NCBI GenBank assembly: GCA_024305745.1
Contig: JAHRBS010000006.1
Coordinates: forward strand, 312,501-376,500
Length of the DNA: 64,000 nucleotides
Origin: Polyporus tsugae
Lineage: Eukaryota; Basidiomycota; Agaricomycetes; Polyporales; Polyporaceae
Reading direction: 5' to 3'
Part shown: piece by piece, positions 1 through 11,545 of the stretch
Layout of the letters: each line of letters starts with the position of its first letter
Numbering within the stretch: the first letter of the stretch is position 1
The notes under the pieces: generated by a model
The model's database searches: none
What the model saw: the letters and a program-made list of their open reading frames with translations, nothing else
Told to the model about the DNA's origin: nothing
Translations under genes and position numbers: made by a program

Positions 1-1400
1 GCGCCTCATCGGAGCAGACAAACAGAGACAAACAGAGCCGTGAAACGGACGTCCGCATCGATAATCGCCTCTGGAGTCTGGGCTCCTTCTCCAACGCCTC
101 TCTACTTTTGACTCGTTTGACTCTTGTTTGGTCGCCGGCACTCTGAGTCTGTTTCTCTGGTGCTGGCCTATTGGCTGTCCTCTCTGTATCTGGGAGCTTA
201 ACTGGAGGCCTCAACATCTCGCTGGCATAGTGGTTCTCGGTCTAGGCTGGAGATCTGGTGGACGCTCTCGGGCCTCGAATCCACCCTTGGATGAAAGGTA
301 TGTTCAACCTCTCGCTCTTTGATGCATTGACTAGGGTGTGGACCTCGCCCATCTTCCAGCACTATTTTCACTTCGGCCATCATCTTACGCTACAGGCACT
401 ACCTCGTTGCAGCACCCATGTTGGATTAGCTTTGCGCACTTGAGGCAAGCCACCCACTTTGCCCAGACAATGGAGGCTGACTTAACACGTCGTCTTTAGA
501 TTGGCACGATGCTTGTATACACCCCCCCTGATTGTAGTAGGCTAGTAGTTGTCGCAGCCACTTCTTTGGAGTACGTTCCGCTCCACCTTCGTTCCGTACA
601 CTCTCTAGTCACTGACTGACATTTCATGCACCTTCCACCCAGCACACCTTTGCTAACCTGTGCAAGTGTATTGGCGTAACCGCGCATCACCGTGTGCTGT
701 TCCGCCGATACATTTGCCCTCTGCAGCTCTAACTCGGGCTCCTCGCGCACAAGTGGGAGTGAGAGGAGCAGCAGTCGGCATTCTGGGTCCTTCGTTAACG
801 GCGACGATGACAATGACGACGAGCACCTGTTTATGGTGCCTTCGGAGCCTGAAGTGAATGCGTGATGGCTGCCGTGCCCGAGGAGGCTCATCCCAAGAGG
901 TGAGCACACTATTATCCCCATGTCCGAGGACAAGTAGGCTCCTAACAGGTAAGTATATCCGAAGTACTACGCGGCCGCCGGCGAGGCCCTCAATTTCACC
1001 CACGACGCGGAGTCCGGCGCGCACGAGTCGCTGCACAAGCGCATGCCGACGCCTGCCCGAGCGCCAGGTATCCATATGAGGTGGGAGAGGTAGATAGAGT
1101 CAGCAGGCCGCTCCGCTATCGGATGTATAGACCTTCAGTCGTGTAGACACAGATGATGCCCGTCAATAGATTTATTATTTCGCTTTCTATACGCGCCGGA
1201 ATCCAGAAACTGGGAGCAATGTGAAAGAGCTGAGACCCCTGCCAGCAGCGCACCCACTGCAACCAATTGGGAAGGTCGTAAAAGGGAAAGTTTGTCATTG
1301 AAAAATCCTGCCTTCCCTCCCTACCTAAACTCGTGAAAAGCCCCAGGCGCCAAACCCGAATTCCTCGCCATTTCTACTAGGTTTCTGCTGCAAAAACTCC
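1..1400. other. No supportable gene
   Basis: I see no recognisable gene here. Around 800-860 and 955-1070 (plus) there are short stretches that read like protein: an acidic stretch rich in D/N/E near 800-850, and a segment containing YYAAAGEALNFTHDAESG near 960-1010, each next to GT or AG dinucleotides that could be splice sites. They could be 5' exons of the acidic remnant that follows, but frames and splice sites do not join cleanly. Confidence 0.4.
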
Positions 1401-1410
1401 GACCTTAGAG

Positions 1411-1960
1411 GTGGTCATTACGTCGTATTTTGTCCGACCTCCGAGGCACACAGTGGTTAACCTGCTCTCGCCGCCGAAGAGCGAACTCGGGGAGGATACC
1501 TGTGAGACCGCCGATGGTCCAATCGAGAAGCACAAGTGCATCTACGACGATGACGATGACGACAACTGCGAGGAGATGGAGCAGGATGAGGAGACTACCG
1601 CGTCGGGCTCAGACGCCGACTCGGACTCGGGCCAGGATGATATTTGGTCCGAACTCGGAATTCTAAAGGATGAGAAGGCCGTCGACTTCGGTCAGCATTG
1701 GGAAGCAGTATACCCGGAGAAAATCAACCCAAGAATCTTGTGGCCGCGTCCTGCGTCCGAACTACAGTCAACCGATCACCAAGGCTCATGACCGGTTTAT
1801 GCTGGAGGAAATGCTCAGCAAGCTCAAGGGGGAGGAGGATACCGGGAAGGACGCCGATGATCTCAAGCGCAAGCTCGCAGAGGATTCCAGCGAGGACCGC
1901 GATGGTCCCAAGAAGTACAAGCCGGACGACGACAAGGAAGATGCGGCGACGGTGCAGTCG
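1411..1960 (+). pseudogene. Acidic low-complexity protein remnant
   Basis: An open frame at 1411-1791 encodes an Asp/Glu/Ser-rich stretch, including a run of six Asp and a DSDSGQDD segment, followed by WSELGILKDEKAVDFGQHWE. A second frame from about 1790 to 1960 continues with a charged helix-like stretch ([25 protein letters not shown]). The composition suggests a nuclear or chromatin-associated acidic protein, but I recognise no domain. There is no convincing start, and the 3' end runs directly into the antisense ubiquitin-fold pseudogene at about 1960, so the apparent C-terminus is chimeric. I treat it as a broken gene or a badly resolved exon set. Function unknown. Confidence 0.3.
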
Positions 1961-2775
1961 GACAGTCTGAGACCGTACGGCCGTCCTCGAGCTGTCGTCC
2001 AGCGAAGATGAGGCGCTGCTGATCCGACGGTACCGCCCCTTCACGTAGCGTAGTCGGTCTAATTTCATCCGTTATCCGTTATCCCTTTCGTGGAGTCTCT
2101 CTTTGAGATTTTGGATCGTGTCCGAGTGACGCACTCGATCACAAACCATTTACCGGTCCGCCTGTCAATATCGCGTTATACCGTCAGCATCCATTCACAC
2201 CGTCCCTGACCCAGAAACGTGACAGAAACAAATGAATACCCACGTTAGGACCCATACGAAGATTCCGACAGGCGTAGAAACGTGGGATGGCGGGATCATT
2301 GAGGGAGGACCGTCTTTGGGTGGATCGTCAGAACAGACATGCTCCGCAGCGTCCCCCTCATTCAGAGCCCTGAGGGTGCGGCGATCGTGGTACGTCCTCT
2401 CGTTCAATGCGGGAGAGCGTTAGAGTTGTGCCCTTGGGAAGAATGTCGTTAGTAACCTCGAGCTCTTAACCGTCTACTTTAGCAAGCAGAATGAGGTCAG
2501 ATTGCGCGGAACGCAGTCCAAAATGCTCCGAGGATCTCTGGATTACGCTCTGTGGCATGCGTAAGCTACATCTGCGTAATGATGTGCCACGGTCGTGGAC
2601 TAGGATCGAGAGACTCACCTCGACAGAGGCGTTCGCAAAGCCGGCGGTGCGCGACAGCCACTTAACCCGCACTATTGCATTCGAGGAGGTACTGCCGGAG
2701 AGTAATTTAAGGATTTCGCAGACTGTTTCGAGACGACTGATGTGTCGATGGAAGATGTTTTCCTGAACAACTGAG
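1960..2775 (-). pseudogene. Decayed copy of the ubiquitin-fold gene
   Basis: This is a degenerate, collinear copy of the 5' two thirds of the intact gene at 14142-15798. On the minus strand the pieces occur in the same order. [17 protein letters not shown] (from about 2672) matches [17 protein letters not shown] of the intact protein. HFGLRSAQSDLILLAKVDG (about 2520-2466) matches [28 protein letters not shown] (about 2250) matches VGMFVWVVT, where the ubiquitin fold starts. A broken ubiquitin core remains at 1965-2170. Frames shift between pieces, and an insertion interrupts the segment matching [10 protein letters not shown]. The C-terminal 240 residues of the intact gene are absent. Many differences are C-to-T or G-to-A. 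Not expected to make protein. Confidence 0.85.
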
Positions 2776-3352
2776 GAATAGTTCTAACTTGAAGAACCGA
2801 TAGCGGCGTTGAGGAGGGGTTCGTAATTCGAGAGGCTAGCTGAGATATCAGGTCAGATTACCGCACCGACATCCGTTGTCGCAGGCGAGGTGAGCAATCT
2901 ACTTACTTTATACGTGTATGAACGGTCGTCCCTACTGTCCAAGACGCGACCGGGGGGGGGCTGGAATAGTCGCAACCGCCGCGACTCCGTGTACGTTGCA
3001 GTCCGACCCAAATATACTGGCTCGAGGGAGGCTGTGGTCGACTGCCACCAATCTCGATAACATCAATACTCAGCTTTGTGTCCGAGGACCCCGCAACTGC
3101 ATGGCACTCGGGGGCAGGGTGGCCTTGACAGTCACCCAGCCCGTATTCGTGCGCTGAGGAGCACTCAACATCCGTCGGATTCAGAGCTAGCTGCATGCCG
3201 CGTACAGAATACACGGTTCAGCACTTGTTGTGACATCTAAACCTGGTACATCGGTAGGGATGGAACAGCCATTCGTGCGCCGAAAGACACGGAACCAACT
3301 CCATCATTCAACGACATGTGAGACCAACCATCACCCACTGACATGAAAGCGG
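2776..3352. other. No supportable gene
   Basis: No coding signal recognised. A run of nine G lies near 2952. Confidence 0.4.
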
Positions 3353-4441
3353 TCAGTACTCAGCGTACGGCGGAGGCAGCACAGCGCCCGCGTCGCCAGA
3401 ACCTCCATGTTGATCGTCGCCGTGCTCCGACGTAGGGCGAAGCCGACCACCAGCGAGGCGGATTCCCCCGTCCGTCTCGTATTGGACAGCCTGCATACTC
3501 CGATCAGCTGCAGGCACCCCATCTCTCCCAACTCCTGGACGACCTTCGTTCCGAGCGTCGCGCGCTGCCTGACGTTTCTCGGACATTGCGACCGCCTTCG
3601 CGCTGCGGGGTCCGCTTTGGGGTCCTGAGGGACCATTAGCCCGCTCCGCGTCCACAAAACCTAGGGTGAACGCGTGTCAGTCTCCAGCTCCGCACAGAGC
3701 TAGGGGTTGCGAACGCACCGTCTTGTCCGGACGGCCTACCAGTGTCGACGTCTCTCGGGCTCCCTACGAGTGAGATAACGCTCTCGCCCGGCAGTCGGGG
3801 AAAATGCGGGAACGCAGCTTCCGTCGTGACTGGTGATGACGGATCGCCGAGATCAAGCTCTGACCGACCACGTTGCGTTCAAACGGCGTTAACGTGGATA
3901 CAGGAGGGAAATGTGATTGTATCGCACCAACGACATGCTTGCCTCGGCGGCGCCGGCGCCGCAACAGGACCACTAGCAAGCACACGACAATGACCAGACA
4001 CACCGCTCCGACGGCGATCCCGACTTCCGCCCCAACTGTAAGACTAGCAGTCTAGCGCTGATGTGAGCACGCCTGCCTCGTTTATTGGGGTGCGGTGGAG
4101 CCCGAGACTCACCGAATGATGGGAACTCGCTGCGTCGGGCGCCACAGTGACTGTGTGTGTGGCACCGAGAGAACTCGCCAGCGAGCTGATTACAGACGGA
4201 GGAAGTGAACATGGGAGGTCTGGGTCGGAGCAGTTTTCGTCTACTGAAGACATGGGGGAGAATCAGCGAGGAACATAGGGAGCAAGAGGGAAGGAAGTCC
4301 TGACGGAGCGAGGCGTTCGTTGGAAACGTTATTGCTTCCACTTGGGCGCCCCGGAAATGACAGGCAGCATCCCACTGCGGGCTTGCTCCTGTTGCTAGGG
4401 AATGACGCGATATATACCTGGAAGGCAACCCTCGCCAGCAA
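3353..4441 (-). CDS. Mucin-like single-pass membrane protein
   Basis: Multi-exon gene, boundaries approximate. The extracellular part is visible as a Ser/Thr/Pro-rich segment (SLPPSVISSLASSLGATHTV, about 4210-4150). Next is a donor (GTGAGT, near 4110), an intron and an exon beginning near 4038. That exon encodes a hydrophobic helix (VGIAVGAVCLVIVVCLLVVL, about 4030-3970) followed by six Arg, a classic stop-transfer. The last exon (3353-about 3656, acceptor CCTAG) ends with DGGIRLAGG and the terminal motif LPPPYAEY. Many Agaricomycete single-span proteins share this plan of secreted head, Ser/Thr stalk, one helix and a cytoplasmic tail ending in LPPPY; their function is unknown. The N-terminal signal peptide was not located and may lie beyond 4441. 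The exon carrying TPFERNVVG (about 3860) has an unclear 3' end. The plus-strand gene at 10.5-11.5 kb has the same tail. Confidence 0.6.
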
Positions 4442-6345
4442 TCAGTTTCCATGTAGACAGAAACGGTCGATGTAGCTTTTCAGTAGATGCACCCTACCTG
4501 CGTTGGACGTAACAGTGTCGGTACGTCGTCAACTCCTACCCAGAGCCATATTGACGAAGACTATTGCACACGTAGATGGACAAGGTCTGTGGGATGCATA
4601 AGAATTGACACGGTTGAAACGGACGGAAAGCGCACTCGAAGATGGAAGCCTGGATCAAGCCATTTCAGGATGCACGAGCGGAGTCTTTAGACTAAATGCG
4701 GTCGACAACGTTGCGATACAGTTGGAAGGACGGATGGTTCGAGCGAGGAGACAAACGGAGGCGTAGGCCAGGAGCGAAGACGCAGACATCGCACCCCATA
4801 CAGCGCGATCTGACAAGGCTTCAAAGGCTGGGGAAGCATTCCTGGACGATAGACACATTCTGGAAAGCACATGCAGCAAGTGGATGTGCATATATTCCGG
4901 TCAAAAGAAGATACTCACTGAGAAACTACGTTTTCCGGCTTCACCCACAATCCTTAGCCGCAGACAACTCGATGTCCGACTGATGCCATGCTTCCCTCGC
5001 CACCGCTTACACTCTTGCCACGAGCGAGGAGCCTCACCGCGAACGCATCTGGGAGCCCTGTCCCTTTTCAGTAGCTGAGTTAGTTCACGAGGATGTACCG
5101 GCCATTCAAGACATTACAGCAGCCCCTCTCTTGACGTCTTCCATCCCGCGAAAGGGAAACGGCGTAATAATGGTAGCTTATCAGACCCATGCGTATTACC
5201 CAGGGCAGTCGCGAACATCGAGAACGTTTCAAGTCTTGTCGCTGTCCCCTGCGGCAAGGGTTGCTCTCTAAACGGGCTCCAATTCCAAGATAGCGATGAG
5301 GAATGTATAAGAGTCCATTTGTAACATTTTCTGTACATCTTAAACCTGTGGGGAGCATGCTTTAGCAATGACCGTGCTCAATGCATGATACGCCAGCCGC
5401 GCACCTTGCACCCAGTATCCTCCCCTGGATCCCATCTCGAACACCTCGCATCTCATCCTGAAGTACGTATGCGCCAGCTGGGTCTTCTGCAGTCCACCCC
5501 AAGCTAGTCCTTTGGGCGTGGGTGAGGTAAAGGCCGCAAGGCAAAAGACCGGAAAAGCGAAGCAGGACCCGATAGGCTTCACACGCAAAAACACCAGATA
5601 GAAAGATCGACTGCAGGGTTCCAGAGAGGGAAGGAGAGTATCAACCTGGTGCAGCAGCAGTGCATGTTATTGGCGAGGTTATGTAACATGTGTCCAGGGA
5701 GGTCAATGGTGGTAGGGGAGGAAGCAAGAAAACGCGGGGAATGTCGCGAGATGGAGCGCGACTCAGCGAGGCGTCCGTACCACGGATGTGACAACAGGCG
5801 TCACTTTGTGATAGTCCCCGTGACGTGACAAACCGGCGCGTCGCCGTGTGCCGCGGCCCTCTTGCTCTCTCGTTCTGCTCTGCAGTGGTGCTCTTCTGGC
5901 TCCATTTGTTTCTAGAGGCTCACTCGAGTTCTCTCTGGCCTGGCCAGTGTACGTGTACTATTATATCTCGGCTGCATTAATTGTTTCTAACGGTACTTGA
6001 CAGGTGGCGGTGGAGGTGGCAGAGAAGACGTCTTTCCGAGTCCGAGTCGGACTCAGGCTCGGCTGGATGCACGTAGGTGCATATCAAGGTTTTATCAAGT
6101 ACAGCACGAGTGGTATTGCCCTTAGAAGCTAATAAGCTAATAAATCGTCTAGTACAGCGTATCAATATTTTTATTCTCGCATTTGAGGGTGTCTGGGCGA
6201 GTTTCGCTGTTGAATCGTGAATGCGCTGGCCTTGCACTTGCATGATTGTCGGCGGCACGTCCCTCATCAAACCTTGAGGTCATTGAAGGTTTCGCATCGC
6301 TTAACAACCGCTGAACAACAGGGTTCTGTCTAACACCTTCCATCT
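4442..6345. other. No supportable gene
   Basis: Only short open frames on both strands. A minus-strand frame at 5340-5594 (84 residues, hydrophobic near its start) is the best of them but has no recognised motif. Confidence 0.35.
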
Positions 6346-6349
6346 ACAG

Positions 6350-6689
6350 AACCATCCTCAAGGCCTTCGCGAAGCTCCAGCGCGATGCATTCGGTGGGAC
6401 GGCCACAATGCAGGCTCTAAGTAATCTACGAACATCAGTAACTAAAGGCGAAAGATTATCCGACCTGATTGAAGTCCCTGGGGACAGGAAGGGCGCCGTC
6501 TTGAATGAGGCGGGAGGCGAGGAGCTCGTCGTGAGCCTCAGTCTCAAGTTTGTGACGAAGTTGAAGGACCATTACTTCATATGTGTCGACGTGGCCCGGC
6601 ACGACTCGCCCTCCACGTCTTCTGCATTGCGCCCCGAGGAATCGCAGGAATCAAAGGTCATTGAGCAGTCTCAGGGTCATGAGTATTGA
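6350..6689 (+). CDS. Partial open frame, unknown
   Basis: After a plausible acceptor (CTACAG ending near 6349) a single frame runs to a stop at 6689, reading AFAKLQRDAFGGTATMQALS and then GERLSDLIEVPGDRKG. It encodes about 110 residues, mildly acidic at the end. It looks like the 3' exon of a gene because the frame is open well upstream of the first Met (6408), but no convincing 5' exon was found and I do not recognise the family. It may be a fragment of a decayed gene, in keeping with the surrounding region. Confidence 0.3.
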
Positions 6690-7470
6690 GTCATAAGGGC
6701 TGCTTACGTGGATGAAGTAGGTGGCATGAATGGGCGCGAGGATGCGAGGATAGCGGGGCGAGAGCGAGGGCGGAGGAACGGCTTAGAGAGCTGGCTGGCG
6801 GCAGACGTTCCGGAAGGCCGTCCCGGATAACTTCGCGGACGATTGTGATCCCTGATTTTGTGGTCTTGTCGCAATAGGACACCGTTTGAGGGAACTTGAG
6901 ATGGGTTTTTCGTGCAAAGCACCGTGGCGGCGCTTCATTATGCAACCAAATCATCCGCCGTCGCGTCATGGAGTAAAGGAATTAAATGAGTCAACATTCG
7001 CGACAAGGTGTATACATACATACAGAGAACACGTTTGGTGAAGACTAAACCGTAGGATCAACGTGACCCTACGCTGGGGAAGTATAAATCCAGCGCGTTA
7101 TGGGATATTGTTCAAGTTGGTACGTTTCAACGCGTGTCCTCCTACGCCATCGGGCACTTCCCCGTGGATTCGGACGTCCTAAAACAACGTCTGACAACGC
7201 GGGACAGACAACAGATGCACTCACCGACTCACAAATTCGAGCCACAACTATACCCATCGCCGATTTTGTATCTCCACGCTGGACGAGAGAGCTGGCATCA
7301 TGGGCGCGCCGCTAGTGTTGGCGGGGGAGACAAGAGACCTACCATTGACAAGCAGCATGAGATTCCGTAAGTGGTTAATCCATCTATCCCGGTCGGTTAG
7401 GGCCAGCATAGGGGTGGGTCCCCTGCAAAAATTGCCTGCAGCGGTGCGACTGTCCGAGTCAAGTCCGAGT

Positions 7471-7527
7471 CTTGAAACCCGGTCAAAATCGACAAGCGCC
7501 CCAGTTTCCCGGAGCGTGCGCGGTCGT
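7471..7527 (-). repeat. Dispersed repeat, copy 1
   Basis: The reverse complement of this stretch matches 9706-9763 (plus) at roughly 85 percent by eye, sharing the core CTTGTCGATTTTGACCGGG. In the shared frame both read RARSGxLGxLSILTG. A 13-nt piece of the core recurs near 36943. Confidence 0.6.
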
Positions 7528-9414
7528 GAGCGGTCGTGCCGGAGCAGCCCCGTCGTGTCGTATCGTGAAGCTTCGAAACCAGCGATCGCATCACGAAAAC
7601 GGCGCTGAAGTCATAAGGATAGCCACTTATTCGAGACCTTGTTAGGGTTTATAAGCCAGGGTAATAATCCGATAAGCTCGTAATCGGTGGTAAGTTCAAT
7701 GGAATTGTTCCGGTGATGGCGACGTCAGTTCATGGTTGCGCGCTTCACAGCCCTCCTGGAATCCACTTCCAATGTCCCTCCAATGCTCTTGCAACTCGCC
7801 GCAATTCCTCCTCGTCGTTGCCACTGCATCACACAATCAGCTTAAGCGAGCGCTTACCTTGGACTCCTGGACGGTCTTGGATGGCAACGGTTGTGGTACT
7901 GTACAGGACCACGTCGGGGCTTCAATCAAGTTGAGTTCCCTTTGTCCCCCTCGTCTCCCCTCCGTCCAAGTCCCTCATTTCTCTTCTTCATCCTATACAC
8001 ACGGCTCACGCTAACCTAGTTACTTATACAGGGACCTTTATTTCTACCTCAAGCCTCCTACCAGTAGGTCATTACTGGCAAGTCCCGGTCTCTTGCGCCG
8101 TCCGACCCGTCTTCGAGTCTTGGGTTCACCGTCACTACCACTGTCCTGGACTGGGTCTCCTCTGGACTATTATCTTGATATATTCTGATCTATGGTCTGA
8201 TGTCTCTGTTGGTACGTCTGGAGCGGACATCTTGGGCTCGCGGTCGCTTGTGGCTCGTGCTCGCTACTGCCATCATCTACAGGAGACCTCTCTCAGCTCT
8301 TCGCCGGCTTGTCTGGACCATCAAGTTACGCTGGCTAAGGCTATTGTGTAATCACACGTAAGGTAAGTTCCTATGTATTACTGTGCGTCTCCATTCTCTC
8401 CCCGATTGTATCGCAGAACCCACTTGTGGGCTGGTGCGTCTGCTTCTCCATTGGTGCGTCGTTTTCAGGCCCTGTCGTTGTCTGCAACCGTTGCCTCCTA
8501 GCCACATATTTGTGCCTGGGTTCCGTATATAGTTGATGTACAGTACTGTAGCTTGGCGGAGAAAATACAGTTGTTTTATTCGTAATCCATGCGCCATGGT
8601 GTGTGACAAACAGCATAGTAACCACAGCCATCCAATGGAAGCTCTGCATATGCTTGGATATCCAGGCAGACTTGGACAACTTGGAACATGTATATGATCA
8701 TTGCATACATTGCAATGCCCTTGCAATGCACTTGGAAGCCTCCCAGTGCCGGAATAGTGGGATTATAATGTATTGCGAAGTGGCAATAATTACACTCATC
8801 AAAATCTGATTACAACGGTTTCTAACATCATAACAATGTGGTACAAAACCCGAGCCAAATCGGTGATGCGTGAGCCATCGTCCACGCCTGCAAGCGCTCG
8901 TAAAACGAATGCCGCGTAAACCTATTCGACGTCGATGGGCTGCGCAATCCTTTCCTCCTGCAATGCATTGACTCAACGACTCAGGTGACCCGATACAGAC
9001 ACCTGCCTTCACACTCTCTGCAGCACACATATATGTCCCACCTTCTCTGGCGCCATCCAACATCTCTCCTTTCTTCTTCCCACCATGCCCCCACCCGGAA
9101 GCGACTCTCACTCTGGCAGACACATGCAGGACCCAGGTAGGTGCCTTCCCGCTCGGGATGCTACAGGTGAGTCCACGCGCATCCGGTCTCAGGTGAGTCG
9201 CGAATCCCACGGATGCTATGATAGGTGCGTTCATTTCCTCACCAGTCCGAGTTCTCGCTCCGTACCGAACGTACGTCTGCTTCCTTTTATCTCGCGCGTG
9301 CAATGTTGGGGGGGCCGTGGGGGAGCGCGGGCGGAGGCGGGTTAGGGGGAAGGGTATGGTGCCGGCGTTGAGGCGGGTGGGTACACGGCGGGGGCGACTC
9401 AAGGGTTCTACATC

Positions 9415-9427
9415 GGGGGGGGGGGGG
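9415..9427. repeat. G homopolymer (13 nt)
   Basis: Uninterrupted run of 13 G in non-coding sequence; length should be treated as uncertain. Confidence 0.8.
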
Positions 9428-9705
9428 CGCATGGGCGGGGCTACGTCATACATAGTACCGTAAAAATAGACATAAAATGCTATTTATCGTATGTGGTAGT
9501 GCGCGAGCCTGTGGTATCGTCCGACAAAAGCTTGAGAGTATAGTAGATGAGGGGAAACGACGTGGCAGGATCGGGCAGTGCAGAAGCAAAACCGGAGAAG
9601 TTCATGGCACGACAGGGAATGATCCCCATCTTGAATTGGGCTATGGGTCGTGCCCCATCGTCCCCAGTCGTGAGAAATGCCCGGCGGGTAAGCCCACGAC
9701 CATGG

Positions 9706-9763
9706 ATGATCGCGCACGCTCTGGGATGCTGGGGCACTTGTCGATTTTGACCGGGCTTGAAAG
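9706..9763 (+). repeat. Dispersed repeat, copy 2
   Basis: Inverted relative to 7471-7527; see that entry. Similarity fades on both sides, apart from a shared CCGAGTCAAG-like decamer further out. Confidence 0.6.
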
Positions 9764-10461
9764 TGAAATCTGTGGCGGGATGCATTGGCTGACTAAGCAG
9801 CTCGGTGCGCACAGGCGCTTGACTCGGAAGGGGCGAGCTGGACCTTTTGCTCGAGTCTCTTGCGCCTTTTTCCTCATGTCTTACGGCATCTCGGAGTCTC
9901 GGACCCTTCGTGTCTATCCTGCTCGAAGCCTTGTGCCGTCATATCACCTGCTGCAATGCTAGTAGGAGCTACCGGCGCTGGTCCTCGGGATGGTCCTCGA
10001 AACGGCGACTCCGACCCAGCAGTGCGCTTCCCAGCTTCAAGGGTCCATCGTAAAGGAACCCACTGGCAGTCAGTTTGTGTCAAGTCCCTTCAACTTGTCC
10101 TGGGATATGGCGCTGTTTGTTCCAACTAGATGGTGATTCCTGGTCAAGCTCGGAGATCGCGGCCACAGCCTCAGTGTCCCAGCAAGGATCCTCCCCTCCC
10201 ATTGGACGTCACCCCTGGGGTGTCAAGTGTCCTTCGTTTCCGGAAGTACCTAATGTGTTCGGCCCACACAAAGGGTACGCTCCCTCATTGCCTGCTTTCC
10301 TAGCGCTCCCATATGCGACACATGCTGCGAACCACCCAGCTATAAGATCTGGAGACATGCACCCGGTTTCCGTTCACATCCGCCTTCGGGATGGTTGCTG
10401 AGACCATTCTCACTCATATATACGGACGTCATGATGTCGTTCGGTCCCAGGATCCGTTCTC

Positions 10462-11545
10462 TTGACTCCTCCGCTCCCTTTCCGCCTCTGTATGGTGTCG
10501 CTAGCTAGTCCTACTTGTTTCGTACTAGGCGGTTGCGGAGCGGAGAGGACTAGCATACTACCAACGATACCTCCGCACACCCCTGGCACCTCAGAAGTTC
10601 CTAGTACTGGGCAGCCTGCACCGACCGTGACGACAACGAAAACCGATCCCACAGCTTCTGCGACTTTCATTGGAATCATCTCGAACAGTTCAATCGCACC
10701 AATGCCGACCGTTTCGGCTCAATCCGCTGGCAAATCCGAGTCTCGTGTCAGCACAGGCACTATCGCTGCCATCGCGACCAGGATTGGGGCTCTTGCAGTT
10801 CTTTTGGCCACGGCGTCGTTCTTGTACATCAAGCGACGCAGAAACAGGGGGCCGGCAGCACACGCGGACCCGTTCACAGGTTCGTACCGCTTAGCAGTAT
10901 TCAAACGGTCTCACTTGTGTTCCGAAGGCTGACCCTGTCGAACCGGAATCCCCACGCACTTGTGAATGTCACGGTTTGCATCATCCACATAGGTGCGTCC
11001 CGTTCATCTGCTGACCGCGGGGATCGAGGCGGGCCAGAGATGGATGAGGATGTAGTAACACGGGCAAACAGTAAGTGCATTCAGCAAGATCGTGTACGTT
11101 CAGCGCTCAGGTATTCTTCCGACAGGTTCGTTGATGGCCCGGGCATCCTCCATCGACTCTTCGAGTGCACAAGATCGTGTTGGCCATCTGCCTCAGTCCC
11201 ATCGAGAGAACATAAACGGGGGTATCACAGCCTCCGAGAAACACCTCCGCGAATTCACTCAACTGAGGGGCAGGAACCGCGCTGTAACAACGTCGGGCGG
11301 AAGGAATGTCAATGGACAGCCAAGGCTGGAGACGCACGCCCCCGCAATGTTCGAGGATCCCGTCTCCATCGGTCATGCGGTCGAACGTCGTTTGGCATCT
11401 ACGACACGAAACGGACGGAGGGGTGAGATTAGAAGGAGGGAGGCCCGGGGAGGTGGTCGTGGACGACATCGATCAATCGGACAGCATGTCGGAGGGGTCT
11501 GGCACCCTGCCGCCACCGTATGCTTCGCACTTCGGAGACACGTAG
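10462..11545 (+). CDS. Mucin-like single-pass membrane protein
   Basis: Same plan as the minus-strand gene at 3.4-4.4 kb. A Thr/Ser/Pro-rich stalk (10560-10740; for example SEVPSTGQPAPTVTTTKTDP) precedes one hydrophobic helix (IGALAVLLATASFLYI, about 10783-10832) and the basic stop-transfer KRRRNRG. The frame reaches DPFTG, where CACAG-GTTCGT (10878-10884) gives a plausible donor. The C-terminal exon ends at 11545 and carries HETDGGVRLEGG and SGTLPPPYASHFGDT. The linking exons between 10.9 and 11.3 kb are not resolved, and the charged middle is split between frames, so the gene may be damaged. The N-terminal secreted domain is not located; the start given is only the beginning of the open frame. 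Family function unknown. Confidence 0.5.

Larger units (their letters stand above)
6690..10461. other. Gene-poor stretch with one inverted repeat pair
   Basis: No gene recognised. It contains a roughly 55-nt inverted repeat pair (7471-7527 and 9706-9763) and a G homopolymer at 9415-9427. A hydrophobic reading in the 8.0-8.3 kb area is interrupted by stops. Confidence 0.4.

Noticed and set aside
8698..9453. 251-codon minus-strand frame
   Set aside because: Arg/Pro-rich, crosses a G homopolymer, and shows no conserved feature.
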